Positions 8,630 through 15,089 of a stretch of 35,273 bases of DNA are shown piece by piece. Position numbers and translations under genes: made by a program. The notes beneath the pieces were generated by a model. It worked only from the letters and a program-made list of their open reading frames with translations, was not told where the DNA came from and did no database searches. This DNA comes from Oscillospiraceae bacterium. GTDB taxonomy: Bacteria > Bacillota > Clostridia > Oscillospirales > Oscillospiraceae. The stretch lies in NCBI GenBank assembly GCA_017436785.1, contig JAFSCK010000005.1, positions 1 through 35,273 of the forward strand, written 5' to 3'. Within the stretch, counting starts at the first letter, position 1. Each line of letters opens with the position of its first letter.

Positions 8630-8995
8630 ATGTTAACCAGAAAAATTCAAGATGACGCGATGCTGTTTTATGAGGGCGACCATCTGATTCTTACTGTTAA
8701 CGAAACAGAGGTGGATGGAGGCATTCTGATGTCGCTCAAAGGCGATCTTAAAAGTGAAACAGCCTACCATATTCAGGATGAACTGGATGCCTTTACCACT
8801 GTGGGCATGAAGGTAACCATCGATTTCAAAGAGGTTGTCTTTGCTGCGCCTTCTGTTCTGAATGCTTTGCTGAATTCTCAGCAGCTGATTGATTTCTTCC
8901 GTAAGGGAGAGATCGTGCTGAAAAATATTCCCGGCACGATTTATCAGGAAATGGATGATACCGGTATCACAGAGTTACTAATGATTGAAGAATAA
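8630..8995 (+). CDS. STAS-domain protein, anti-sigma-factor-antagonist-like
   Basis: A 121-aa single-domain protein fitting the STAS fold: LILTVNETEVDGGILMSLKG, then a strand-helix segment VTIDFKEVVFAAPSVLNALL. In SpoIIAA-like proteins the corresponding loop reads DSSG and carries the phosphorylated Ser. Here it reads APS, with Ser75 as the only obvious equivalent, so phospho-switching is uncertain. It sits 10 bases after ABC2 and 16 bases before the TIR-FHA gene, inside a locus with an ECF sigma factor, a Ser/Thr kinase and a PP2C phosphatase. A partner-switching role is reasonable but inferred. No SpoIIAB-type anti-sigma kinase is visible in the window. Confidence 0.75.
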   Translation: MLTRKIQDDAMLFYEGDHLILTVNETEVDGGILMSLKGDLKSETAYHIQDELDAFTTVGMKVTIDFKEVVFAAPSVLNALLNSQQLIDFFRKGEIVLKNIPGTIYQEMDDTGITELLMIEE

Positions 8996-9011
8996 TAGGA
9001 GTTGAAGAAAC

Positions 9012-10529
9012 ATGATTTGCCGCGCAATACCCTTTGAGGGCAGCGAACCGTATCTCTTCGTAAGCTACTGCCATAAGGACCAGGAACAGCTGTATCCCTT
9101 GTTTGAACAGCTGGTTCTGGACGGATATCGCATGTGGTATGATGATGGTAACCACGGTGGCGATGATTGGCTGGAGAATATTGAGAATCATTTGGAGGAC
9201 AGCAGTGCTGTTGTGGCTTTTATCTCGGGAAACTCCAGCCTGTCCCACAACTGTAAATGTGAGATCGTATATGCATTGAAGTGCAAAAAGAAAGTGATTC
9301 CCATCCTGATTGACGACGCGGATCTTCCCAAAGGCCTTCGTATGCAGCTGAGTCATTTACACCATTTGAAACGCAGTGATTTTTCTTCTGACAAAGCACT
9401 GCTTGCCAAGGTATACGAAGCGGAAGAGTGCGCTGCATGCAAGACCACACCCGGTTCGCTGAAACTGAAAGAAGTATCCGCAGCCAAGGAAGCTGATGTA
9501 GAATCAATAAAGGAAGAGGATGACTTCTGGAAGAAGTACAATCCTGCCAAGTTTTCTGGATCAGAAAAAGAAAAACAGTCTGTAAAAACGGATATTTCTA
9601 AAAAGACAGCTTCTTCGGAAGATAAGAAAAAGAAGAAGGTCATTGTTACCGTAAAGAAACAAAAACCGGTAACGCCTGTAACGACTGAGGAAACCCTTGG
9701 AAAAACAGAATCCGCAGAAACTATACAGTCCGCACCTGAGCAAACCGAAGAAAAGCCTGCGGTCAATATTCCTAAAACGGTATTGACAACGGGCAATGAA
9801 GAAAAAAATACAGAGACGGCAGAAGTCAAAACGGAACTGGTGAGCGGCACTTTCGATGACGGTCCCGCAACGGTCATTCTGTCCAACAGTAGTATGCAGG
9901 CCCTTCTCCTTCAGCCTGCGCAGCAGCGTGCCTATATTCTGAGAAAGCCGCAGACAAAAATTGGCCGCTCTCCAATCAAATGCGATGTTGCGGTTGAAGG
10001 AAAAGAGTCCATCAGCAAGATCCATGCGGAAATCATTCAGTATAACGGAAAGTATTTCCTCCGGGATGCCAATTCAACCAATGGCACCTTTGTAAAGGGT
10101 ACGCAGCTGGATACCGGCAGTCAGGTGGAACTGGAGAACCCTGCAGTTTTCTATCTGAATGATGAGCGATTTATTTTGCTTACCAGCATGCTGGCCCGCA
10201 AGTGGATCGGTAAAAAGCAGATTACATTCCTGACCAGAGAAGGAAGTTCTGCAATCCGAATTGTAGATGCGGATGCGGTTGCGTTAAACCGAAACAATCC
10301 CTGGTCGGACGGTACCTTCTCTCAGGATTTCAAAGTGCACCGTGCGGCACATGCTTTGCTGAAGCAGGAAGATGACGGTATCCACCTGGTGGATGAAAGT
10401 CCGGAACCCGGTAATGGCACCTATCTGAATAACAGCCGAATGTCCCACGGAGAATCCCGTTTGCTGTCCTCCGGCGATCAGATTCGCCTTGGCGATACAA
10501 CGCTGGAGTATTATTCGATTACAATTTAA
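9012..10529 (+). CDS. TIR-domain protein with two C-terminal FHA domains
   Basis: A 505-aa soluble protein. Residues ~11-130 form a TIR domain: PYLFVSYCHKDQ, GYRMWYDD, GDDWLENIENHLEDSSAVVAFIS and CKCEIVYALKCKKKVIPILID. Glu84 aligns with the catalytic Glu of NAD-cleaving TIRs. A charged Lys/Glu/Thr-rich linker (~145-285) follows. FHA1 (about 305-385) has GRS (318-320), SKIHAEI (335-341) and NSTNGTFV (354-361), the normal phosphothreonine-binding set. FHA2 (about 405-505) keeps NGTYLNN but lacks a clean GR..S and SRxH, so it may not bind. FHA1 could read marks set by the upstream kinase and removed by the downstream PP2C. The linker is rich in Thr, a possible substrate. Whether TIR acts as enzyme or scaffold is not known from sequence. 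Confidence 0.88.
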   Translation: MICRAIPFEGSEPYLFVSYCHKDQEQLYPLFEQLVLDGYRMWYDDGNHGGDDWLENIENHLEDSSAVVAFISGNSSLSHNCKCEIVYALKCKKKVIPILIDDADLPKGLRMQLSHLHHLKRSDFSSDKALLAKVYEAEECAACKTTPGSLKLKEVSAAKEADVESIKEEDDFWKKYNPAKFSGSEKEKQSVKTDISKKTASSEDKKKKKVIVTVKKQKPVTPVTTEETLGKTESAETIQSAPEQTEEKPAVNIPKTVLTTGNEEKNTETAEVKTELVSGTFDDGPATVILSNSSMQALLLQPAQQRAYILRKPQTKIGRSPIKCDVAVEGKESISKIHAEIIQYNGKYFLRDANSTNGTFVKGTQLDTGSQVELENPAVFYLNDERFILLTSMLARKWIGKKQITFLTREGSSAIRIVDADAVALNRNNPWSDGTFSQDFKVHRAAHALLKQEDDGIHLVDESPEPGNGTYLNNSRMSHGESRLLSSGDQIRLGDTTLEYYSITI

Positions 10530-10542
10530 GGAGTTACACAGC

Positions 10543-11901
10543 ATGAAAATCAAACATCTTGCGATCTTAGCTGGTCTTTGCCTGTTCCTTGCAGGATGTA
10601 GTAAATCCGGACCGGATACATCGTTGCTTAAGGAGTTGGAAACAAAACCTGTGGAAGCAAATGTGCAGGGAAACGGATATTCCCGCAACGAACCTATCGT
10701 GATTTATGAAGAAACATTAAGCAATAATGTGACTTTCTCCCTGCATGAAGACGGCAGGCTGGTGCTTTCCGGCGGAGATATCACAGAAAGCATTGTAGAT
10801 ACCCAGGCCTTTAAAGACTATAAAGAAGATATTTCCATTATCGAGATCGGAGAAAGCGTGTCTTTGATCGGTGAAAAGGTATTCGCGAAAGCGGAAAAAG
10901 TTCAGAAAGTTGTTATTGGCGATGATGTAAGGAAAATCGAATATTATGCCTTTGCCAACTGCACGGAACTGACCCAAGTGGATTTTGGTTCCGGCTTGAC
11001 GGATATTGCGGATTATGCATTCTCTGGCTGTACAAAACTTACCGACGTGAATCTGGGTGGGAGCATTTCCTCCATTGGCGGATATGTATTTTCCGGCTGC
11101 ACCAGTCTGAAAAATGCGATTCTGGGAGAAAACATCCAGAAACTGGGAAATTGTATTTTTGATGGATGTACCGGTCTGACCAGTCTGCGCATTGGCTGTA
11201 ATGTAAGCCAGGCAGCGCTCAGCAACAACACCAAGCTGGTTAGTGTCGTTCTGGAAGATACGGTGGAGCATCTGGAAAGCCGCGCGTTCAGTGGCTGCAC
11301 GGAATTGCAGAACATTACCTTTTCCAATAACCTCAGAACCATTGGGGATTATGCCTTCTCTGACTGCACGAAGCTGAAGGAAATTGCACTTCCGGATAGT
11401 GTGGAGGAAATCGGTGACCGTGTCTTCTTTGGCTGCACCGCAATGTTGACCGCTCAGATTGGCTCCAATGTAACCGCTATGGGCGAACTGCTTTTCAGCG
11501 GCTGCAAGGAACTGAAAACGGTAGAGTGCAATTCCAGCGTCGGTGTGGGAAGTTTCAAGGATTGCGAAACCTTGGAATCCATTACCTTGGGAAGCACAGC
11601 AGCCGCAATCGGAGAGCAGGCGTTCTATGGCTGTAAGAAGCTGCTGGAGGTCACGCTTCCCGAAGGAACCCAGACGATCGGTCCCCGTGCGTTTTATAAT
11701 TGCGAAGCCCTGCGGAAACTGTCGCTGCCCAGTACGATCCAGTCTGTTGGCGCGGAATTTATTTACGGAACCCAGGCTTTGAAAACGCTGCACTATAACG
11801 GTTCTTCCGGTGATTGGAGCAGGGTTGAAAAAGAAGACAACTGGGCAAAGAATGTTCCCGGCGGCGTGGGTTGGATCAACGATTTTGAGAAAAAAAGCTG
11901 A
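10543..11901 (+). CDS. LRR_5 (BspA-type) lipoprotein
   Basis: The ATG at 10543 follows TAAGGAG by 9 bases and gives 452 aa. A lipoprotein signal is present with lipobox LAGC (Cys19), so the mature protein is probably lipid-anchored outside the cell. From about residue 110 it consists of ~23-residue BspA-like leucine-rich repeats of the form IGxxAFxGCxxLxxVxL, for example TDIADYAFSGCTKLTDVNL and RTIGDYAFSDCTKLKEIAL. A short cap, GDWSRVEKEDNW, is typical at the C-terminus of such proteins. It may act as an adhesin, a receptor or a sensor feeding the kinase circuit (inference). The start of the previous gene's stop codon overlaps its ribosome site, so it is in the same operon. Confidence 0.9.
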   Translation: MKIKHLAILAGLCLFLAGCSKSGPDTSLLKELETKPVEANVQGNGYSRNEPIVIYEETLSNNVTFSLHEDGRLVLSGGDITESIVDTQAFKDYKEDISIIEIGESVSLIGEKVFAKAEKVQKVVIGDDVRKIEYYAFANCTELTQVDFGSGLTDIADYAFSGCTKLTDVNLGGSISSIGGYVFSGCTSLKNAILGENIQKLGNCIFDGCTGLTSLRIGCNVSQAALSNNTKLVSVVLEDTVEHLESRAFSGCTELQNITFSNNLRTIGDYAFSDCTKLKEIALPDSVEEIGDRVFFGCTAMLTAQIGSNVTAMGELLFSGCKELKTVECNSSVGVGSFKDCETLESITLGSTAAAIGEQAFYGCKKLLEVTLPEGTQTIGPRAFYNCEALRKLSLPSTIQSVGAEFIYGTQALKTLHYNGSSGDWSRVEKEDNWAKNVPGGVGWINDFEKKS

Positions 11902-11924
11902 TCTGAGAAAAATTTGAAAATTAC

Positions 11925-11951
11925 TGTAACATTTCGATTCCTGCTGTGTAT
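11925..11951 (+). promoter_or_regulatory. Putative ECF sigma promoter, copy 2 (before the phosphatase)
   Basis: TGTAAC (11925-11930), 14 bases, TGTGTAT (11945-11951), about 36 bases before the phosphatase start. The core and spacing match copies 1 and 3. It would give the phosphatase its own transcript in addition to read-through from the export operon. Confidence 0.7.
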
Positions 11952-11986
11952 TAACGGGTAGAGTAAGGTGCAAAGGAGGAATGTTC

Positions 11987-12688
11987 ATGACTTTTCAGTA
12001 TGCAAGTTACAGCAATGTTGGTAAGCGCGAAAACAACGAAGATGCATTTTGCGTAAAGCAAACAGAGCACTTCTTCTGGGCGCTTGTTGCAGATGGTGTG
12101 GGCGGTCATGAAAATGGCGAGGTTGCATCCGGTATTGCGGTGGAGGTTCTTTGTCAACGGCTTGCAGGACAGATTGTCGATGAAGATACACTTGCCTATG
12201 CGATTATGGACGCAAGCGAAGCTGTCCGCAAAAACGCGGGTTCGGGACATACCACAGTTGCCGTGCTTTGGGCGGATGACAGCAATGCGGTTGCAGCCCA
12301 TGTGGGCGACAGCAGGATCTATCACATCCGGGACGGAAAGATCCGATATCAGTCGGTAGATCACAGCGTCGTGCAGATGGCGGTTCTGGTGGGAGAACTG
12401 AAGCCGGAGGCCGTGCGGAACCATAAAGACCGCAACAAACTCTTCCGCGTCCTGGGCGAACAGGAGCTGCCGAGGGTGGACAGCTGTGAACTGACAATAA
12501 AACCCGGAGATCGCTTCCTTCTCTGCTCCGACGGCTTCTGGGAGCCCGTCACAGAGACAGATATGCTTCGTACCGCTTCCGAAACCGAAACGCCGCAGCA
12601 ATGGCTGGATGCGATGATCCGAATCGTGGAGGCTGCAAAAGACCCCAGACAGGATAATTACACAGCAGTTTGTGTGATCGTAAAATAA
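11987..12688 (+). CDS. PP2C-family Ser/Thr protein phosphatase
   Basis: A 233-aa single-domain PP2C/PPM phosphatase that removes phosphate from Ser/Thr using two metal ions. Motifs seen: ENNEDAF (Asp19), VADGVGGH (Asp36, Gly37), HVGDSRIYHI, a LCSDGFWE motif, and DNYTAVCV near the end (Asp223). The metal ligands are all present, so it is likely active. The start at 11987 is chosen because AAAGGAGGA ends directly against the alternative ATG at 11981, leaving no spacing for that codon. It is the natural antagonist of the kinase at the left edge. It stands alone between two copies of the putative ECF promoter. Confidence 0.93.
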   Translation: MTFQYASYSNVGKRENNEDAFCVKQTEHFFWALVADGVGGHENGEVASGIAVEVLCQRLAGQIVDEDTLAYAIMDASEAVRKNAGSGHTTVAVLWADDSNAVAAHVGDSRIYHIRDGKIRYQSVDHSVVQMAVLVGELKPEAVRNHKDRNKLFRVLGEQELPRVDSCELTIKPGDRFLLCSDGFWEPVTETDMLRTASETETPQQWLDAMIRIVEAAKDPRQDNYTAVCVIVK

Positions 12689-12700
12689 TTTCAAAAAAGA

Positions 12701-12727
12701 TGTAACACGTTTCCTGTTGGTGTGTAT
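12701..12727 (+). promoter_or_regulatory. Putative ECF sigma promoter, copy 3 (for the precursor-peptide cassette)
   Basis: TGTAAC (12701-12706), 14 bases, TGTGTAT (12721-12727), 38 bases before the first precursor ATG. Copies at 2076-2102 (minus) and 11925-11951 share the hexamer, the 14-base spacer and the GTGTAT core. No other copy of the site precedes the later peptide genes, so 12766-14533 is probably one transcript. Confidence 0.75.
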
Positions 12728-12765
12728 ATATGATTGAAAGCAAACAGCGAAAGGAGCTTGTTGAA

Positions 12766-13080
12766 ATGGAAAAGGTCATTACCCCCGATCTGGAAGAGAA
12801 AATCAAAGGTGCCGAAACTCTGGACGATCTGGCAAAGGTCTGTGCCGAAGCCGGTATCGACGTAACCAAGGAACAGCTGGAAGCTGAGCTGGCCAAGGAA
12901 GAAAGCGACGAACTGGACGAAACCGCACTGGATGATGTTGCCGGTGGTGCATCCGTCCTCAGACTCGCACTTGGTGCCATAGTCGTCATTTGGAAAAAGG
13001 TCTATTCCGTCAAGAGATCCAGAGGCGGCGGTGGACGTGGCTCCTTTGGCGGTGGCGGCGGTGGCGGCGGTGGCCGCTAA
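12766..13080 (+). CDS. Nif11-like leader peptide precursor 1 with glycine-rich tail
   Basis: A 104-aa precursor. The leader is 61 residues, with LEEKIKGAETLDDLAKVC in the middle and ELDETALDDVAGG at the end, as in the Nif11-derived leader family. Cutting after Gly61 gives a 43-residue core. It begins with a hydrophobic stretch (ASVLRLALGAIVVIW), then a basic part (KKVYSVKRSR), then GGGGRGSFGGGGGGGGGR. The core has no Cys, Ser is scarce and no Thr is present, which argues against a lanthipeptide. The ATG at 12766 is chosen because AAGGAG lies 9 bases before it; the upstream ATG at 12730 is only 2 bases after the -10 element. The leader is nearly identical to that of precursor 2, so the two share an origin. 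Confidence 0.88.
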   Translation: MEKVITPDLEEKIKGAETLDDLAKVCAEAGIDVTKEQLEAELAKEESDELDETALDDVAGGASVLRLALGAIVVIWKKVYSVKRSRGGGGRGSFGGGGGGGGGR

Positions 13081-13152
13081 TAAGTCCAACTGATATTCTA
13101 TGTGGAAATTACATTAATTATTTTATAAATTATAGAAAAGGAGACAATTAAC

Positions 13153-13413
13153 ATGGCATATTTCATTACCCCCGAACTGGAAGAAAAGATCAAGGGCGCG
13201 GAAACTCTGGAAGACCTGGTTAAGGTCTGCGCCGAGGCCGGTGTGGAAGTAACCAAGGAACAGCTGGAGACCGAACTGGCCAAGGCAGAAAGCGAAGAGC
13301 TGGATGAGAACGCATTGGATGACGTGGCTGGTGGTTCTGCTGTACTTGTTTCTGCAGCAATCGCAATCATTGGCACTTGGCATCTCTATAAGTACGGACG
13401 CAAGTGGCGTTAA
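13153..13413 (+). CDS. Nif11-like leader peptide precursor 2
   Basis: An 86-aa precursor with a 61-residue leader ending ELDENALDDVAGG and a 25-residue core. The core begins SAVLVSAAIAIIGTW and ends with a basic aromatic tail, HLYKYGRKWR. The leader closely matches that of precursor 1 over its whole length, while the cores differ completely, the usual pattern of diversified RiPP or bacteriocin families. No Cys in the core. AAAAGGAGA stands 9 bases before the ATG. The amphipathic, cationic core fits a membrane-active peptide (inference). It would be cut and exported by the C39 transporter at 3491. Confidence 0.9.
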   Translation: MAYFITPELEEKIKGAETLEDLVKVCAEAGVEVTKEQLETELAKAESEELDENALDDVAGGSAVLVSAAIAIIGTWHLYKYGRKWR

Positions 13414-13467
13414 GTGTGTTTTTTTATTATGTACTAGAAGTAAACAAAATATATCGGAGGGATCCAA

Positions 13468-13737
13468 TTGAGAGCGAAGTTTGATTATAAGGGGCATAGC
13501 GTTGTTGTAGAACGTGGCTTGCAGGGTGCAAAACTCCTGATTGATGACAAACTCTGTGCTGAGAAAAAGGGTGCTTTTTCTGTTCAATTTGTCAATTTTG
13601 ATCTGAATGGTGAGATTCAAAATACTGATGGTACGATTGATGCTATCCGCATCTCCGTGCGAATTGGTCTGACTCAGGATGATGTGATTTTCTTCTGCAA
13701 CGGCAAAGAAATTGAGTCTACAAAAGTTAGAGCGTAA
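13468..13737 (+). CDS. Unknown 89-aa protein inside the peptide cassette (TTG start)
   Basis: The product starts at TTG 13468, 7 bases after CGGAGGGA; no ATG fits. It lacks a Nif11 leader, double glycine, signal peptide and membrane segment. The sequence reads as alternating short strands (HSVVVERG, AKLLIDDKL, FSVQFVNFDL, IRISVRIGL, DVIFFCNGKEI), so a small all-beta fold is likely. It lies between precursors 2 and 3 and is presumably co-transcribed. Its place suggests an immunity, chaperone or modifying-partner role for one of the peptides, but nothing in the sequence proves this and I do not recognise the family. Confidence 0.8.
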   Translation: MRAKFDYKGHSVVVERGLQGAKLLIDDKLCAEKKGAFSVQFVNFDLNGEIQNTDGTIDAIRISVRIGLTQDDVIFFCNGKEIESTKVRA

Positions 13738-13773
13738 TAATCTTTAAACATGTATTGAAAGGTGAGAGACAAT

Positions 13774-14085
13774 ATGAGTAATGTTCTGGCTAATAAGGCT
13801 GATGTTTTGACTGCAGTATTCAGCAACGAGGCGTTCAAAGCAGAAGCGCAGACTCTGAAGAGTTTGGACGAACTACAGAAACTGCTGGCTAAATACGAAG
13901 TTCAACTGTCTATGGACGAGGTCAAGGAACTGTGTGCAGAAATCGCAGAAGCTGCAAAGGTTAATGATAATGATGAACTGACAGAAGATGCCCTGGATAA
14001 TGTTGCAGGCGGTGTCTGGGGGTACGTTATTCTGGGGGTAGTATGTCTGGGTGCGTTCTGTCTGGGTGTCTATAACACCATCTGA
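13774..14085 (+). CDS. Nif11-like leader peptide precursor 3
   Basis: A 103-aa precursor. The 80-residue leader differs from those of precursors 1 and 2 (FSNEAFKAEAQTLKSLDELQKLL) but ends the same way, DELTEDALDNVAGG. The 23-residue core is almost entirely hydrophobic: VWGYVILGVVCLGAFCLGVY, then NTI, with Cys at core positions 11 and 16. A disulfide or thioether is possible, though no maturase is visible. The ATG at 13774 is preferred to the GTG at 13762, because that GTG is part of the AAGGTGAG ribosome site. Confidence 0.88.
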   Translation: MSNVLANKADVLTAVFSNEAFKAEAQTLKSLDELQKLLAKYEVQLSMDEVKELCAEIAEAAKVNDNDELTEDALDNVAGGVWGYVILGVVCLGAFCLGVYNTI

Positions 14086-14096
14086 TTACCTGATAA

Positions 14097-14204
14097 ATGA
14101 AAGTCTTATTATTAGGGATCATATTGATTCCTATTATGTACTGGCTTGGAACACGAGTAGGAATAATAATCAAAAATAAAAGAAATACGGATAAGGAGAA
14201 ATAA
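14097..14204 (+). CDS. 35-aa membrane peptide between precursors 3 and 4
   Basis: A short open frame encodes MKVLLLGIILIPIMYWLGTR followed by VGIIIKNKRNTDKEK. That is one hydrophobic helix with a cationic C-terminal tail. It starts 11 bases after the stop of precursor 3 and ends 2 bases before the ATG of precursor 4, and its last codons contain that gene's ribosome site (AAGGAGA). It has no good ribosome site of its own, so expression would need reinitiation after precursor 3. Such small membrane peptides often act as immunity factors beside bacteriocin genes. That role is inference, and the frame could be chance. Confidence 0.5.
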   Translation: MKVLLLGIILIPIMYWLGTRVGIIIKNKRNTDKEK

Positions 14205-14206
14205 CT

Positions 14207-14533
14207 ATGTCTATTGAAATGAAGCTGAATGCACTGTTTGGAAACCGTGAATATGTTGAGAAGATTCGTGATCTGACTACTTTGGATGAGATTTATGCTG
14301 CAGTTGTTGCAGAAATCCCTGAGCTGACCAAGGAAGAGTTGGACGATTATTTAGGCCGCCTTTCTGACGCTATGGCAGCAATGGAAAGCGGCGAGCTAAA
14401 TGAATCTGATTTGGACAATGTTGCGGGTGGTGCCATTTTGGAAACCTTGGCAGCGATTGCTGGTATCATCACTTTCTGCTATGGTGCTGGTTGCGCTGTT
14501 GGTGCCGCAATCAAGAAGTGGAGAAACGGCTAA
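14207..14533 (+). CDS. Nif11-like leader peptide precursor 4
   Basis: A 108-aa precursor with a 75-residue leader ending ELNESDLDNVAGG. The 33-residue core contains AILETLAAIAGIITFCYGAG, CAVGAA and a basic end, IKKWRNG. It has two Cys (in FCYGAGC), several small-residue GxxxG-like spacings and a cationic end, like pore-forming unmodified bacteriocins, but homology is not claimed. AAGGAGA lies 8 bases before the ATG. It is the last gene before the strong hairpin at 14651-14685. Confidence 0.9.
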   Translation: MSIEMKLNALFGNREYVEKIRDLTTLDEIYAAVVAEIPELTKEELDDYLGRLSDAMAAMESGELNESDLDNVAGGAILETLAAIAGIITFCYGAGCAVGAAIKKWRNG

Positions 14534-14650
14534 TATCTGTTTAAAAGCTTTCATCTATAGTTGAACTGTTCTTAGCAGGAATGAATTTTGCCCCTTATCA
14601 CCATGATATCAGGAAAAACCAGAGGCAAATTCCCGCAATATAAAAACATA

Positions 14651-14685
14651 TCAGTGTGCCGCTTCCTTTGGGAGCGGCACACTGA
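14651..14685. terminator. Strong hairpin, probable bidirectional terminator
   Basis: TCAGTGTGCCGCT pairs perfectly with AGCGGCACACTGA across a 9-base loop. The plus side runs into TTATTTAT. It separates the peptide cassette from the AbrB-like gene on the minus strand, whose stop codon starts one base after it. The 14534-14650 stretch before it holds nothing else I can identify. Confidence 0.75.
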
Positions 14686-14868
14686 TTATTTATAGGCGGA
14701 ATAACCGCGCCTCCTTAGATTGGCTATAGCCCATAAGTACCGTTCTGACACTGTCAATGTCTTCAGCAGGGGGTCGCCCTCCCGGATCCTCAGGGTTCTT
14801 CTGATTTCCTTGGGAATGACGATACGGCCCAGATCGTCCACGCGTCTTACAATGCCGGTTGCTTTCAT
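14686..14868 (-). CDS. Truncated AbrB/SpoVT-type transition regulator
   Basis: The first ~35 residues, ATGIVRRVDDLGRIVIPKEI plus RRTLRIREGDPL, are an almost perfect AbrB/SpoVT swapped-hairpin DNA-binding domain. After GDPL the family usually continues EIF or EIY plus a C-terminal domain. Here it runs LKTLTVSERYLWAIANLRRR and stops at residue 60. The tail has no family resemblance, so the gene has probably been cut or frame-shifted, perhaps by the rearrangements that left the recombinase next door. The N-terminal domain alone could still dimerise and bind DNA. A ribosome site (GAGGAAAG) precedes the ATG. Confidence 0.7.
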   Translation of the reverse strand: MKATGIVRRVDDLGRIVIPKEIRRTLRIREGDPLLKTLTVSERYLWAIANLRRRGYSAYK

Positions 14869-14982
14869 ATATCTTTCCTCTCCTTGGTTACAAACTTATC
14901 CTCTGGTATTGTTTGCAGGAAATGGCGGTTTATACGGTATTTGATTTTGGACAGAAGAAATGGAGCTGTTGCAAAAAGAAAC

Positions 14983-15016
14983 CGGCATCCTGCATACCGG
15001 CAAAGCATGGATGCCG
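14983..15016. repeat. Imperfect-context inverted repeat upstream of the recombinase
   Basis: CGGCATCC (14983-14990) and GGATGCCG (15009-15016) are perfect 8-base arms around an 18-base loop. No T-run follows, so it is not a clear terminator. The rest of 14869-15089 shows no convincing gene. Confidence 0.35.
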
Positions 15017-15089
15017 AATGCTGGATAATTTAACATATTCTCATTAGAATGGAACGTACTAACGGCAAAGAATATGAGGAGGCTTCAGC

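Noticed and set aside
13380-13425. Terminator after precursor 2
   Set aside because: There is a T-run after the stop codon but only a 4-bp stem before it. At most a weak attenuator.
14859-15047. A 62-codon frame upstream of the recombinase
   Set aside because: No ribosome site and odd composition; it includes the inverted repeat at 14983-15016 and looks like non-coding DNA.
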